From Roseiarcus sp963833955 (GTDB taxonomy: Bacteria; Pseudomonadota; Alphaproteobacteria; Rhizobiales; Beijerinckiaceae): DNA of 64,000 bases. Made by a program: the position numbers and the translations under genes. Shown here in pieces: positions 1 to 9,626 of the stretch. Location of the stretch: assembly GCA_963833955.1 (NCBI GenBank), contig CAWHZY010000021.1, forward strand, positions 248,001 to 312,000, given 5' to 3'. Numbering within the stretch: the first letter of the stretch is position 1; the number at the start of each line of letters is the position of its first letter. A model generated the notes under the pieces. The model ran no database searches. It was not told the DNA's origin and was given only the letters and a program-made list of their open reading frames with translations.

Positions 1-3000
1 CGGCGAGTTTCGGCGAAGCCGGATTGCTGACGTTGAGCTTGAACCAGTGGATCTCCGGCGCCGACGCCCCGACGGGCATCGTTTCGCTCAGTCCGTAAAC
101 ATAGCCGTTGGCGTAGGCAAGGCTCTGGATATGCCCATCGCCGGCGTCCAGCGTCAAACTCGTGCCAGCTTGCGAGGCGGTATAGTCGGAGCCCCCGGGG
201 CCCTGATCGCTGTTCCCGAGCGCGAGTGTCTGCGATGGACTGAAGCCCGCGGAAGCGCTGTACGTTTGGTAGGTCAGTTCGGTCTGTGAGCCATTCGAAT
301 ACGAGCCGAGGTAGTAGGTGTAGCCGTTTCCCCCGGCTACATTGCGCATGATGCCGTTGCCCGGGGGCGCGGTGTTGCTCGCGATCACCTGAGGCGAACC
401 GTTAACGACGCTGCTTTCGCTGACGACCCATTCGCCCGTCCCGGTATAACCGGACGAGGGATACTCTGGGGCTGAGATGTAGATGTTTCCGTCATTGCCG
501 TTGATAGAAAGGTACGGCATGTCGGATTGGTTGCCGGCCGGGAGGCTGACGGAGCCGACGTACCACCCGTCGTTGGGATTGCTATCCTGGGAGACGGCAA
601 CGTCGATGTTTGTCGCTCCGCCGGACTGAATGTTGTTGGCGATCAAGACGTATCGCCCGGTCGAACCATCATACGCGGCGCGCGGGTCGTAGATGGAATT
701 ATCAAGCGTCGAACCCAGCGAGCTAAACAACGTGTAAAGCGACCCAGTCGACGCGCCGCCGCCGTTGAGACTGTTGATCTCGTACTTCGTTGTTTCCGCG
801 GTGACGATGTATTGCGGGCCTATCGCGAGCGCATTTTGCGGTGGATAGTTGGTCGGGTCCGAGATGCCAGAAAACGAGGTGGTCACGGTCGAGCCGGCGC
901 CGATGTCGACGTTACTTGTGACCGGTGTCGAGCTCTGCGCGCCATCCGTGACCGTCCAGGTGATCGTACGCGACGGGTCCGCCCCCGCGTTGCTCGCGTC
1001 GGAGCTAGTGGACGAGTAGGTGATCGATGCGAGCGCCGTTTGATATGCGGCGAGGCTGGCCGTGCCGCTCAGCGTCAGAACGCCGGTTGTTGCGTTATAT
1101 GTTCCGGTAATGCCGTTCTGGTTGGAAAAATTGAGCGAGTCTCCGGTGAGCAGGCCGCTGCTGATGGCGACTGTCGCGCCCGCGAGCGTCGCGCTGCCGA
1201 GATCCTGCACAGTCAGGGCGCTGTCGAGCGGGGTCGCGGCGCCGCCTTGAGTATAGGTCACGGTCGAACCAGCTCCGCCAACGATCGGCGCGTAAGGGGC
1301 GACCTGCACCCGCGTGACCACAGTATCCCACCAGGCGCTGAGGCCAGTCGGGATTGTTACCCCTGTATTGGTCACGTATTCGTTTGAGATCCAGAACCCA
1401 GCCCTGACTCGCCGGATCGGCGATCGCGCTTGAGTAGGTGCCCCAGCGCTGCGCGCCGGTCGATCCCACCGTTTGCTGGAAATAGCTCGTGCTGCCTTGA
1501 TAAAGGGTGGGGGCGTTGAAGTTGGCGTCCCCCGCGCCCCACACAACATAGTAGTCCGAGGGGTCCATGTTTGGACCCGAGGCGGTGAAGTTGATGAGGA
1601 GATCGCCGCGGCCGTCCACGGCGATCGAAGGCGTTGAACAGCGCGTGACGTTCGCGTCGCCGATCGATGCGCCTGTAATGACGTTGCCGTTGAAGAACAT
1701 ATTGGGGATTGGCGGGATCGGTGACGTCGAGCTTGAACCATTCGATTTGGGCGAGCGAGCCCGAGCTCGGCATGACTTCGCTCACGCCATAGACGTAATT
1801 GCGTCCTCCGGAGGAGGCGTAGGCAAGGCTCTGGATGCGCGAGTCGCCAGCGTCGAGAGTGAGGCTCGTGCCCAATTGAGCGGCGGTAAATCGTTGCCGG
1901 CCTCCGCCCACGTCGCTGGTGCCGAGCATAGAGGGTCTGGTCGCGCTGAAGCCGTTCGTAGGGTCGTAGGCTTGGTAGGTAAGCGCGGTCTCCCTTCCGT
2001 CCGAATAGGTGCCGAGGTAGTAGGTCTGGCCATTGGCGCCAGCGACGCCGCGCATGATCGCGGCGGACGCCGGCGTGGTGTTGCTGGCGGGACCTGCGTG
2101 GACCCGCTGATGACGCTGTTTTCGGAGACGACCCATTCGCCCGTGCCGACAAGCGGCCTATTCGAGTATTCCGGCGCGGTGATGATAAATATTTCCATTG
2201 CTGACGGACAGGTAAGGCATGTCGGATTGCGCCGTTCCGCCCTGGGAAGTGTCGATGGAGCCGATATACCAGCCGTCGGCCGGATTGCTGTCTCGCGAGA
2301 CGGCAATATCGATGTTGGTGGATGTGCCGCCGGGCTGCAGGTTATTGGCGATCATCACGAAGCGGCCCGTCGAGCTGTCGTACGCGGCGCGCGTGTCGAA
2401 AACCGAATTGTCGAGCGTCGTTCCCAAGCTGCTGAAGAGCTGGAATTGGGACTTGGTGGTCGCCGCTCCGCCGGTAAGGTCCGTCACCTCGTAAGGAACG
2501 CTTTCAGCGGTCAGAATGGACTGCGGCCCGACGGCGAGAGCGTTCTCCGGCGGATAGTTATTGGGATCCGAGATGCCGGAGAACGACGTGGTGACAGTGG
2601 ATGTCGCGGTGGGAGGCGTGGCGGAGTAGAAATCGAGGGCTGGCGCGCCGGCGCTCACGCCGACCGGCGTCAGGCCGTAAAGGCTTTGGATGGTGTTGAG
2701 CAGGGAATAGGTGTCGGCCGGCGAGCTGTTCGTGACGCCCGCCGGGACGCCCGCGCCGACGACGATCGTCACGATTTGGTCGGGGTAGGTCGACGGCGGG
2801 ATTGGTGTTGTTCTCGTCGAACGTGATGATGAGCAGCGAATTGTTGGCCTGCGCCCAGGCGGCGTAGGCGGCGAGATTGGCCTGGACCCAAGCATCGCCC
2901 GCCGGAACTCCGCCGCCGTTGTCGCTCGTCGGCGTCATGTTGTCGGCGTCGTTCGGCGAGATGAAGGAGACGGTGGGCAGGTTGGCGAAGCCGGCTGCGG

Positions 3001-3378
3001 TCTGAGGAAAGGCGCTCATATTGCGAGCGTCGGCAGCCGAATTGGCGAAGTGGGTCCACGGTTCGCGTTCGGGGTTGGAGGTGGTCTCGGCGTAGCCGCC
3101 GAACGTCAGACCCTTGGCGGCGAGCGCGCTGGCGAGCGTCGGGACGCTGGCGGGAAACTGGGGAATGGCGACCGTTGTTCGGTGACGCCCTGCGTCGAAC
3201 CGGAAAACAGCGCGATGTAATTGGCCTGGCTCGGGTGCGTCAAACCATGATAGTTCGTGAATAGCATCCCCTCGGAGATGAGCTGATTGAGGAACGGCGC
3301 GTCGGCGGTGTTGCCGACGATGGTGGAGAAGTCCTCGTTTTCCAGACTGACGAGGACGATATGGTCCGGAGTGGTCAT
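1..3378 (-). pseudogene. Frame-broken phosphoesterase with duplicated propeller modules (left end cut)
   Basis: Reading the minus strand from ATG 3378, the first ~200 residues resemble the PF04185 phosphoesterase/acid phosphatase family (PDHIVLVSLEN, then FANLPTVSFISPND and IITFDENN). A module follows with the motifs SGISDPNNYPPENALAVGP, SDMPYLS and EYxxxxxxGTGEWVVSE. A second copy of that module runs from about 910 off the left edge. Between them (about 1290-905) lies a cadherin-like repeat with TYTQGGAATPLDSALTV and SNQNGITGTYNATTGVLTL, typical of type I-secreted adhesins. Frame must change near 3172, 2800, 2195, 2095, 1700 and 1397 to follow this homology. Four of those changes are +1 and two are -1. 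No signal peptide is visible. It may be a real pseudogene or a poorly polished intact gene. Function in the cell is inferred only (extracellular phosphoesterase or adhesin). Confidence 0.5.
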
Positions 3379-3604
3379 GAGAGGCCCCAACGTCTGCGAA
3401 CAATGCTGCCGGGAGCGGAACCATCGACCGGAGATCTGGAAACGCGACCTACTCCAGCCAGCCCGTTCTGGATCCATCCAGTACAGCCCGCCCACGTCGA
3501 GACGTCGCGCAGGCGTTCACGATAATGCCGTGAACTCAAGCACGATTTGCGCGCGCGTTCAGTCGATCAAGTGGCGCAGGCGGTACTTCTTTTGCAGTAC
3601 GTGA

Positions 3605-3910
3605 TTACTTGCCGGTCCGGTCTGCGAGGCGGCAAAGCTGCGCTGCCCGCGTTGGGTTCGCGCTAGGCCTGACGAGAGGCCTGCCGCGATCGTCTGCCTC
3701 TCGCGCAGCTTCGGAAGTAATCCTGGCGGGGGGCGACAGGAAATAGTCGATGAGGCGGCGCGAGTCGGTCTTAATCTCGACAGCCGCGGTCATGCCGGGC
3801 ATCAGCGGGAATCATCGCGCCGTCGAACCGCTTTCGCGCCAATCGACCGTGAATTTCGGCTTCCGCCGCGAGGATTCCGTCCGAGCGTCGAAACGAAGGA
3901 CCCCGTCCTG
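3605..3910 (-). pseudogene. HlyD-type membrane fusion protein, C-terminal remnant
   Basis: The frame ending at 3605 contains PLMPGMTAAVEIKTDSRRL followed by IDYFLSP. This is the conserved C-terminal hairpin of type I secretion periplasmic adaptors (HlyD/PrtE family). The same frame upstream reads FTVDWRESGSTAR and then an in-frame TGA near 3820, so only about the last 100 residues of an adaptor of roughly 430 are present, with a stop. No ABC exporter or TolC partner is in view. Its position between two large proteins that lack signal peptides suggests a former type I secretion locus. Confidence 0.5.
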
Positions 3911-3921
3911 TCAATTCGCCG

Positions 3922-6900
3922 TTAGCCACTATGGGGAGAAATCCCGCTCGCGTGCCAAGTCGACGCGAAATTGGGCGGATGCACGGTGAACACGCTGGTC
4001 GAGGTGTCGGCGCCGAGGTGAGCGCCCGACGTGGTTCCGCCGCCGAGCAATGCGATCGCGCTGGCGGATTCGGAAGTCGACGCGGGCGCCGCGGCCGACG
4101 CCAGGTTCAAACTGGTCGCTGAAGGCGTCACCGTCGAACCGACGGCGGTTGAGCTGTTGTGGGCGGCAAGGACCTGCTGGAGGGCGGGATCGTTGCTGAG
4201 GGCGGTGTCGCCCTCCTGAATTCCCCAGCTATAGGCGTAATCGAAGGCGGGGTTTGGCAGCACGGAGCTCCATTCCGACAGGATCGCTTGCTCCTGCGCG
4301 GCGGTGGGAAGGATATAGGTCGAATAGTTTCCGCCGCCGAAGGTCTGGTAGACCGGCACCAGGTCTTTCTGCGGAATGCCGATCAACTCGGCTTCCTGGA
4401 CCGCCAACGGGATGATGCTGAGGTCGTAGTTGTTGGGGACGTTGGTCTGGACCGGGTAGGGGTCGAGACCGAACAGGTCGATGCCGGTGTTGGCGGGGGT
4501 GTAATAGTAGCTCGGGGTCAGGTTTCCGCTGGCGTTTTCCTCGACCATGAACGTCTTGGCGCCGGGATCGTTGGCGTGGATCCAGTCGGACTCCGCCTTG
4601 AGGTTGGCGGCGGTCGCGGCGCTCGGGCTCGGCTCGTCGGCGAGATAGAAACCGTAGACTTGGGAACTGCCGATGAAAGGCTGAACCGCTGCCTGAAACG
4701 AGGCGGTGGCTCCCCCGGTCATGCCGAGATAGACCAGCGCCTTGGTTCCGGTCGGCAGTTCGCTGAGCTGAGAGGCCGAACCGATATCAGCCAGATTGAA
4801 ACCGTCAGCCGCCGGCGCATAAGTCGACCCGACGAAATTTCCATTCGCCGTATAGTGTAGGGAGGTCGTCGGCGCCGCGGGGGTGGTCGCGTCGACGGTG
4901 AACTTGAGCGGCGCGCTCGCTGCGCTCACATTGCCGGCGGAGTTGGTTGCGGTCGCGGTATAGCTATACGCGCCATTGGCGAGCGCCCCGACCGTGACGC
5001 CCCATTGGCCGCTCGAATTCGCAATCGTCGTGTAGGCGGGCGCAGTCGATCCGTCGAGATAGATCTTGACCGTGTCGCCGCCCCCGGTGGTTCCCTTCAG
5101 GGCCTGAGTTGCCGTGTCGTTCGCCGCGGAGACGGTCCCGTTCACGACCGCGCTGTCGGTGATCGTCGGCGCCGCGGGGGCGGTCGCGTCGACGGTGAAC
5201 TTGAGCGGCGCGCTCGCTGCGCTCACATTGCCGGCGGAGTTGGTTGCGGTCGCGGTATAGCTATACGCGCCATTGGCGAGCGCCCCGACCGTGACGCCCC
5301 ATTGGCCGCTCGAATTCGCAATCGTCGTGTAGGCGGGCGCAGTCGATCCGTCGAGATAGATCTTGACCGTGTCGCCGCCCCCGGTGGTTCCCTTCAGGGC
5401 CTGAGTTGCCGTGTCGTTCGCCGCGGAGACGGTCCCGTTCACGACCGCGCTGTCGGTGATCGTCGGCGCCGCGGGAGCGGTCGTGTCGACGGTGAACTTG
5501 AGCGGCGCGCTCGCTGCGCTCACATTGCCGGCGGAGTTGGTTGCGGTCGCGGTATAGCTATACGCGCCATTGGCGAGCGCCCCGACCGTGACGCCCCATT
5601 GGCCGCTCGAATTCGCAATCGTCGTGTAGGCGGGCGCAGTCGATCCATCGAGATAGATCTTGACCGTGTCGCCGCCCCCGGTGGTTCCCTTCAGGGCCTG
5701 AGTCGACGTGTCGTTCGCCGCGGAGACGGTCCCGTTTACGACCGCGCTGTCGGTGATCGTCGGCGCCGCGGGGGCGGTCGTGTCGACGGTGAACTTGAGC
5801 GGCGCGCTCGCTGCGCTCACATTGCCAGCGGCATCGGTCACCGTCGCCGTGTAGCTGTATGCAGCCGTCGCCAGCGCCCCGACCGTGACGCTCCATTGTC
5901 CGCTCGAATTCGCAATCGTCGTGTAGGCGGGCGCAGTCGATCCATCGAGATAGATCTTGACCGTGTCGCCCGCCCCTGTGGTTCCCTTCAGGGCCTGAGT
6001 CGACGTGTCGTTCGCCGCGGAGACGGTCCCGTTCACGACCGCGCTGTCGGTGATCGTCGGCGCCGCGGGAGCGGTCGTGTCGACGGTGAACTTGAGCGGC
6101 GCGCTCGCTGCGCTCACATTGCCAGCGGCATCGGTCACCGTCGCCGTGTAGCTGTATGCAGCCGTCGCCAGCGCCCCGACCGTGACGCTCCATTGTCCGC
6201 TCGAATTCGCAATCGTCGTGTAGGCGGGCGCAGTCGATCCGTCGAGATAGATCTTGACCGTGTCGCCGCCCCCGGTGGTTCCCTTCAGGGCCTGAGTCGC
6301 CGTGTCGTTCGCCGCGGAGACGGTCCCGTTCACGACCGCGCTGTCGGTGATCGTCGGCGCCGCGGGAGCGGTCGTGTCGACGGTGAACTTGAGCGGCGCG
6401 CTCGCTGCGCTCACATTGCCGGCGGAGTTGGTTGCGGTCGCGGTATAGCTATACGCGCCATTGGCGAGCGCCCCGACCGTCACGCTCCATTGGCCGCTCG
6501 AACTGGCTGTCGCCGTGTACGAGGGTGTCGCGGACCCATTCGAGTAAACCTTGACCACGTCGCCCGCCCCAGCGGTCCCGGACAGGACCTGGGTCCTCGT
6601 GTCGTTGGCGGCGCTGACATAGCCGCCTTTCACCGAACTATCGGTGATCGTCGGGGCGATTGGCGGGCTTGGCGCGACGGCGGTTGAGCTGTTGTGGGCG
6701 GCAAGGACCTGCTGGAGGGTGGGATCGTTGCTGAGGGCGGTGTCGCCCTCCTGAATTCCCCAGCTATAGGCGTAATCGAAGGCGGGGTTTGGCAGCACGG
6801 AGCTCCATTCCGACAGGATCGCTTGCTCCTGCGCGGCGGTGGGAAGGATATAGGTCGAATAGTTTCCGCCGCCGAAGGTCTGGTAGACCGGCACCAGGTC

Positions 6901-7416
6901 TTTCTGCGGAATGCCGATCGACTCGGCTTCCTGGACCGCCAACGGGATGATGCTGAGGTCGTAGTTGTTGGGGACGTTGGTCTGGACCGGGTAGGGGTCG
7001 AGACCGAACAGGTCGATGCCGGTGTTGGCGGGGGTGTAATAGTAGCTCGGGGTCAGGTTTCCGCTGGCGTTTTCCTCGACCATGAACGTCTTGGCGCCGG
7101 GATCGTTGGCGTGGATCCAGTCGGACTCCGCCTTGAGGTTGGCGGCGGTCGCGGCGCTCGGGCTCGGCTCGTCGGCGAGATAGAAACCGTAGACTTGGGA
7201 ACTGCCGATGAAAGGCTGAACCGCTGCCTGAAACGAGGCGGTCGCTCCCCCGGTCATGCCAAGATAGACCAGCGCCTTGGTTCCGGTCGGCAGTTCGCTG
7301 AGCTGAGAGGCCGAACCGATATCAGCCAGATTGAAACCGTCGGCCGCCGGCGCATAAGTCGACCCGACGAAATTTCCATTCGCCGTATAGTGTAGGGAGG
7401 TTATTGGACCAGTCAT
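3922..7416 (-). CDS. Hydrolase-like/Ig-repeat/hydrolase-like surface protein (1164 aa)
   Basis: Start ATG 7416 follows a strong GGAGGG. Domain A (about residues 1-247) looks like a TIM-barrel glycosidase: GFYLADEPSPSA carries a likely acidic catalytic position, followed by DLFGLDPYPVQ and FDYAYSWGIQEGD. Next come one divergent Ig-like repeat (about 248-353) and five near-identical 99-residue Ig-like repeats (about 354-848). Domain B (about 849-1095) is a nearly perfect copy of domain A, and a Ser/Ala/Thr-rich tail ends the protein. No signal peptide or membrane segment is seen, so non-classical or type I export is likely, in keeping with the adjacent HlyD remnant. The substrate is unknown; polysaccharide remodelling is an inference from the neighbouring exopolysaccharide genes. 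The family assignment is by pattern only. The frame is intact, which is notable next to the broken gene downstream. Confidence 0.5.
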   Translation of the reverse strand: MTGPITSLHYTANGNFVGSTYAPAADGFNLADIGSASQLSELPTGTKALVYLGMTGGATASFQAAVQPFIGSSQVYGFYLADEPSPSAATAANLKAESDWIHANDPGAKTFMVEENASGNLTPSYYYTPANTGIDLFGLDPYPVQTNVPNNYDLSIIPLAVQEAESIGIPQKDLVPVYQTFGGGNYSTYILPTAAQEQAILSEWSSVLPNPAFDYAYSWGIQEGDTALSNDPTLQQVLAAHNSSTAVAPSPPIAPTITDSSVKGGYVSAANDTRTQVLSGTAGAGDVVKVYSNGSATPSYTATASSSGQWSVTVGALANGAYSYTATATNSAGNVSAASAPLKFTVDTTAPAAPTITDSAVVNGTVSAANDTATQALKGTTGGGDTVKIYLDGSTAPAYTTIANSSGQWSVTVGALATAAYSYTATVTDAAGNVSAASAPLKFTVDTTAPAAPTITDSAVVNGTVSAANDTSTQALKGTTGAGDTVKIYLDGSTAPAYTTIANSSGQWSVTVGALATAAYSYTATVTDAAGNVSAASAPLKFTVDTTAPAAPTITDSAVVNGTVSAANDTSTQALKGTTGGGDTVKIYLDGSTAPAYTTIANSSGQWGVTVGALANGAYSYTATATNSAGNVSAASAPLKFTVDTTAPAAPTITDSAVVNGTVSAANDTATQALKGTTGGGDTVKIYLDGSTAPAYTTIANSSGQWGVTVGALANGAYSYTATATNSAGNVSAASAPLKFTVDATAPAAPTITDSAVVNGTVSAANDTATQALKGTTGGGDTVKIYLDGSTAPAYTTIANSSGQWGVTVGALANGAYSYTATATNSAGNVSAASAPLKFTVDATTPAAPTTSLHYTANGNFVGSTYAPAADGFNLADIGSASQLSELPTGTKALVYLGMTGGATASFQAAVQPFIGSSQVYGFYLADEPSPSAATAANLKAESDWIHANDPGAKTFMVEENASGNLTPSYYYTPANTGIDLFGLDPYPVQTNVPNNYDLSIIPLAVQEAELIGIPQKDLVPVYQTFGGGNYSTYILPTAAQEQAILSEWSSVLPNPAFDYAYSWGIQEGDTALSNDPALQQVLAAHNSSTAVGSTVTPSATSLNLASAAAPASTSESASAIALLGGGTTSGAHLGADTSTSVFTVHPPNFASTWHASGISPHSG

Positions 7417-7929
7417 TATTCCCTCCTGGTAAGTGGAACATCGTAGTCGTTGCCATTATACCATCATTTTACGGTAAAAATAACTTTAGCACAGACAGTA
7501 TCCAGCAACAATATCAAATTTAACACATATCACCGTGGGTTATATTGGATTATAACGAGCGATATTTTACTAATATCTAACATGCAATTGTCAATCATTA
7601 TAAAAGTATAGACAGATTTGTAGGAGCTTTATTTGCCATAAAGGATACGAAATAAAAATTACCAGGGCGATTCGCGTTAGCGCCGCGCGGCTAATCCTTA
7701 TAGCGACGTGTGAAACCTCTCGAGCCTTCGAGTTGCGAGCGGCGGAGAGGCCTCACCCCTTTGATTGCCCAGCGTTTCATCCGGCGCGCGCAAGCATTCG
7801 CCGAATGCGAGCCCGATGAAGGCAATTGTCGAAGCGGTTGGGGGGTCGGAGGGCAAAGGCCCGCCGGACGCTCCGCGGACGTGAGCGTTTAAAGCGCGTT
7901 CGCGACCGCGCTAAAGGGAGACTATTTCG
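7417..7929 (-). promoter_or_regulatory. AT-rich leader/promoter region of the 1164-aa gene
   Basis: About 250 bases (7425-7680) are strikingly A+T-rich in an otherwise GC-rich window, with runs such as TTTTACGGTAAAAA and TATAAAAGTATAGAC. They sit directly upstream of the GGAGGG/ATG of the minus-strand gene. AT-rich islands upstream of exopolysaccharide and surface-protein genes are typical targets of MucR/Ros zinc-finger regulators in Hyphomicrobiales; binding here is inference. I see no gene in 7680-7929. Confidence 0.5.
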
Positions 7930-8772
7930 TCACTGCGCTGCGGAGAGCGCGACGTTGTGACGCGCAAATGCCGCTTGAAGAACAGGCGAAGTCACTAGCG
8001 AGTTGTCTGATCGCTGCATTCCCCAAGAATACGCGTAGTCGAAGACAGGTTTGGGGGTCAGACTCTTCCAGCGCTCGAACATCGACTGCATCTCGTCGGG
8101 GCTCGGCAGCCGATAGCCGCCGCCGCTGTCGGCGCGCCACTCGCCGCCGCCAAAAGACTGGAAGGTTGGAACGACGCTATCGATCGGGACGCCTGCTTCC
8201 TGCGCTGCTCCGACAAAACGATCGATCATGTCGTAGTCGCAGGCAGGCAAGTTGGTCCGACAAGGGTATGGCGAAACACCGAATAGATCGATGTGGGTTG
8301 TCTCCGGCCGATAGTCAGCGTAAAATTTAGGCGAAGCCGAAGAGCCGAGATTCATGAGCGCGACAAAAGTGATCGTGCTCGGCCGGCGCTGGTGAATCCA
8401 ATCGGCTTCGGCGCGTAGATCCGACGCTTTGCACTGACGACGCCAGATTCCGGTCGGATCCGGGTCGTCGATGAGGTAGAAACCAAACACCTTAGGATGA
8501 TCGATCACCGCGCCGACCAGGGCCTCGAATTGCGCCGTCACTCCGCCGCAAAGCCCAATCCACATCAGGCCGGCTACCCCGGCCGGAAGCAGGTCAAGCT
8601 CGCGTCGGCTGGAAACGTCTGCAAGGTTGAAACCCGCGCTGGCTGGCGCATAGACGCCCGAAGCGTCAAAGTTTGTGTTTGCCGCAAAATGCCGAACGCT
8701 CGGGCGCTCCTCGGGGTCGGCGCTCGACGCGTTTGCGAGCGCGAGCAGCAAGGCGCAGCCGAACTTTAGCAT
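7930..8772 (-). CDS. Secreted single-domain hydrolase-like paralogue
   Basis: The protein repeats the fold of domains A and B of the 1164-aa protein: SAGFNLADVSSRRELD, FGFYLIDDPDPTG, HIDLFGVSPYPC, FQSFGGGEW, FDYAYSWGM. The ATG at 8772 gives an N-terminal signal peptide (MLKFGCALLLALANASSA); a start at 8835 would overlap the preceding gene's stop but buries this signal. The position that is DE in the duplicated domains is DD here, and the loop before it carries an extra WRRQC insertion. It closes the minus-strand run that begins with the exopolysaccharide genes. Role is unknown; a periplasmic or secreted glycan hydrolase is plausible but unproven. Confidence 0.5.
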   Translation of the reverse strand: MLKFGCALLLALANASSADPEERPSVRHFAANTNFDASGVYAPASAGFNLADVSSRRELDLLPAGVAGLMWIGLCGGVTAQFEALVGAVIDHPKVFGFYLIDDPDPTGIWRRQCKASDLRAEADWIHQRRPSTITFVALMNLGSSASPKFYADYRPETTHIDLFGVSPYPCRTNLPACDYDMIDRFVGAAQEAGVPIDSVVPTFQSFGGGEWRADSGGGYRLPSPDEMQSMFERWKSLTPKPVFDYAYSWGMQRSDNSLVTSPVLQAAFARHNVALSAAQ

Positions 8773-8824
8773 TCGATTGCGGCGCCTGCTGGAGGGCAAT
8801 TCCCGCGCGCCATTCAAGGCCTGC

Positions 8825-9592
8825 TCAAGGCTCAAGCTTCGCTACTTTCTTTGGCCGGAGGTAGTCGATCCTCGCTCGCATACGCGCGAGCTCAGCGGTC
8901 AGTGTCTCCGGGTCGGTCGAATTCACGCTCAGGGTCGCCCTTCCGGCGCGTTGAAGCTCCGACTCCAGCCAATTGGCCACCCGAGCGTGTTGGGTTGGTT
9001 CGCCAAGATAGGATTCAAATAGCCGGCCAAAGCGGCCGATAGCGACCTCCCTGCGCCTGAGACGCCTCGCGATTTCGGTCGGGGGCGCCTCCACTCGGAT
9101 GGCAAGATCAGAAGGGGGCGCCGCGAATAGCATCTCTGCGGCGCCGGCCTCGCTCGTGCGGCCTCTAACGAGCAGGATGGATGACACCGCTTGGATGTAG
9201 CCTTGATCAAAGATCGTCACACCCTCGCTGTCGCCAGCATGGCGCCAGGCCGCTGAGAGGCGGACTAGATACTGGCGCATCCGGAGCGCCATTAACTTAT
9301 GCCGCTGCGGGAAATTTGCGATGAGCGCCTCGGTACTGGTGTCGACCCACTGGGAGCCGGACGTTTTGAGAGCTATGAGCTGGGCCAGCGGGCGGGCCAG
9401 ACGGTGCAAGGGGTCGATCAACCCTCGACCGATCCGGGCCTGTCCGCGGACGGTCGATCCGGAACGTTCCTCCCCTGGCCGCGCGCTCAAATAGACATCG
9501 ACGGAGCAACCGTCTTGACGGAGCTGCTCCGAGAGAGCGTGCGCAAACGTGGTCTTACCGGATCCTGGCGGACCAAAAAACTCGACGATCAC
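8825..9592 (-). CDS. P-loop kinase-like protein
   Basis: Walker A FFGPPGSGKTTF lies at the N-terminus and a later IFDQGYIQAV segment resembles the lid/acceptor region of small-molecule kinases. At 255 residues it has the size of a nucleoside- or sugar-kinase-like P-loop protein. The start is probably GTG 9592, with GGGGGAGG about 11 bases upstream. It lies 34 bp downstream of the nucleotidyltransferase/kinase fusion in the same direction, so it is probably part of the exopolysaccharide operon. Substrate unknown. Proteins of this type occur in capsule and exopolysaccharide loci without assigned chemistry. Confidence 0.5.
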   Translation of the reverse strand: MIVEFFGPPGSGKTTFAHALSEQLRQDGCSVDVYLSARPGEERSGSTVRGQARIGRGLIDPLHRLARPLAQLIALKTSGSQWVDTSTEALIANFPQRHKLMALRMRQYLVRLSAAWRHAGDSEGVTIFDQGYIQAVSSILLVRGRTSEAGAAEMLFAAPPSDLAIRVEAPPTEIARRLRRREVAIGRFGRLFESYLGEPTQHARVANWLESELQRAGRATLSVNSTDPETLTAELARMRARIDYLRPKKVAKLEP

Positions 9593-9626
9593 TTGACACT
9601 AACCTCCCCCCACAGTCGTCTGGCTG

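Noticed and set aside
5005..6687. Plus-strand 560-codon open frame in the Ig-repeat region
   Set aside because: It is antisense to the five near-identical 297-bp repeats and merely inherits their periodicity; Arg/Gly/Asp-rich with no domain.
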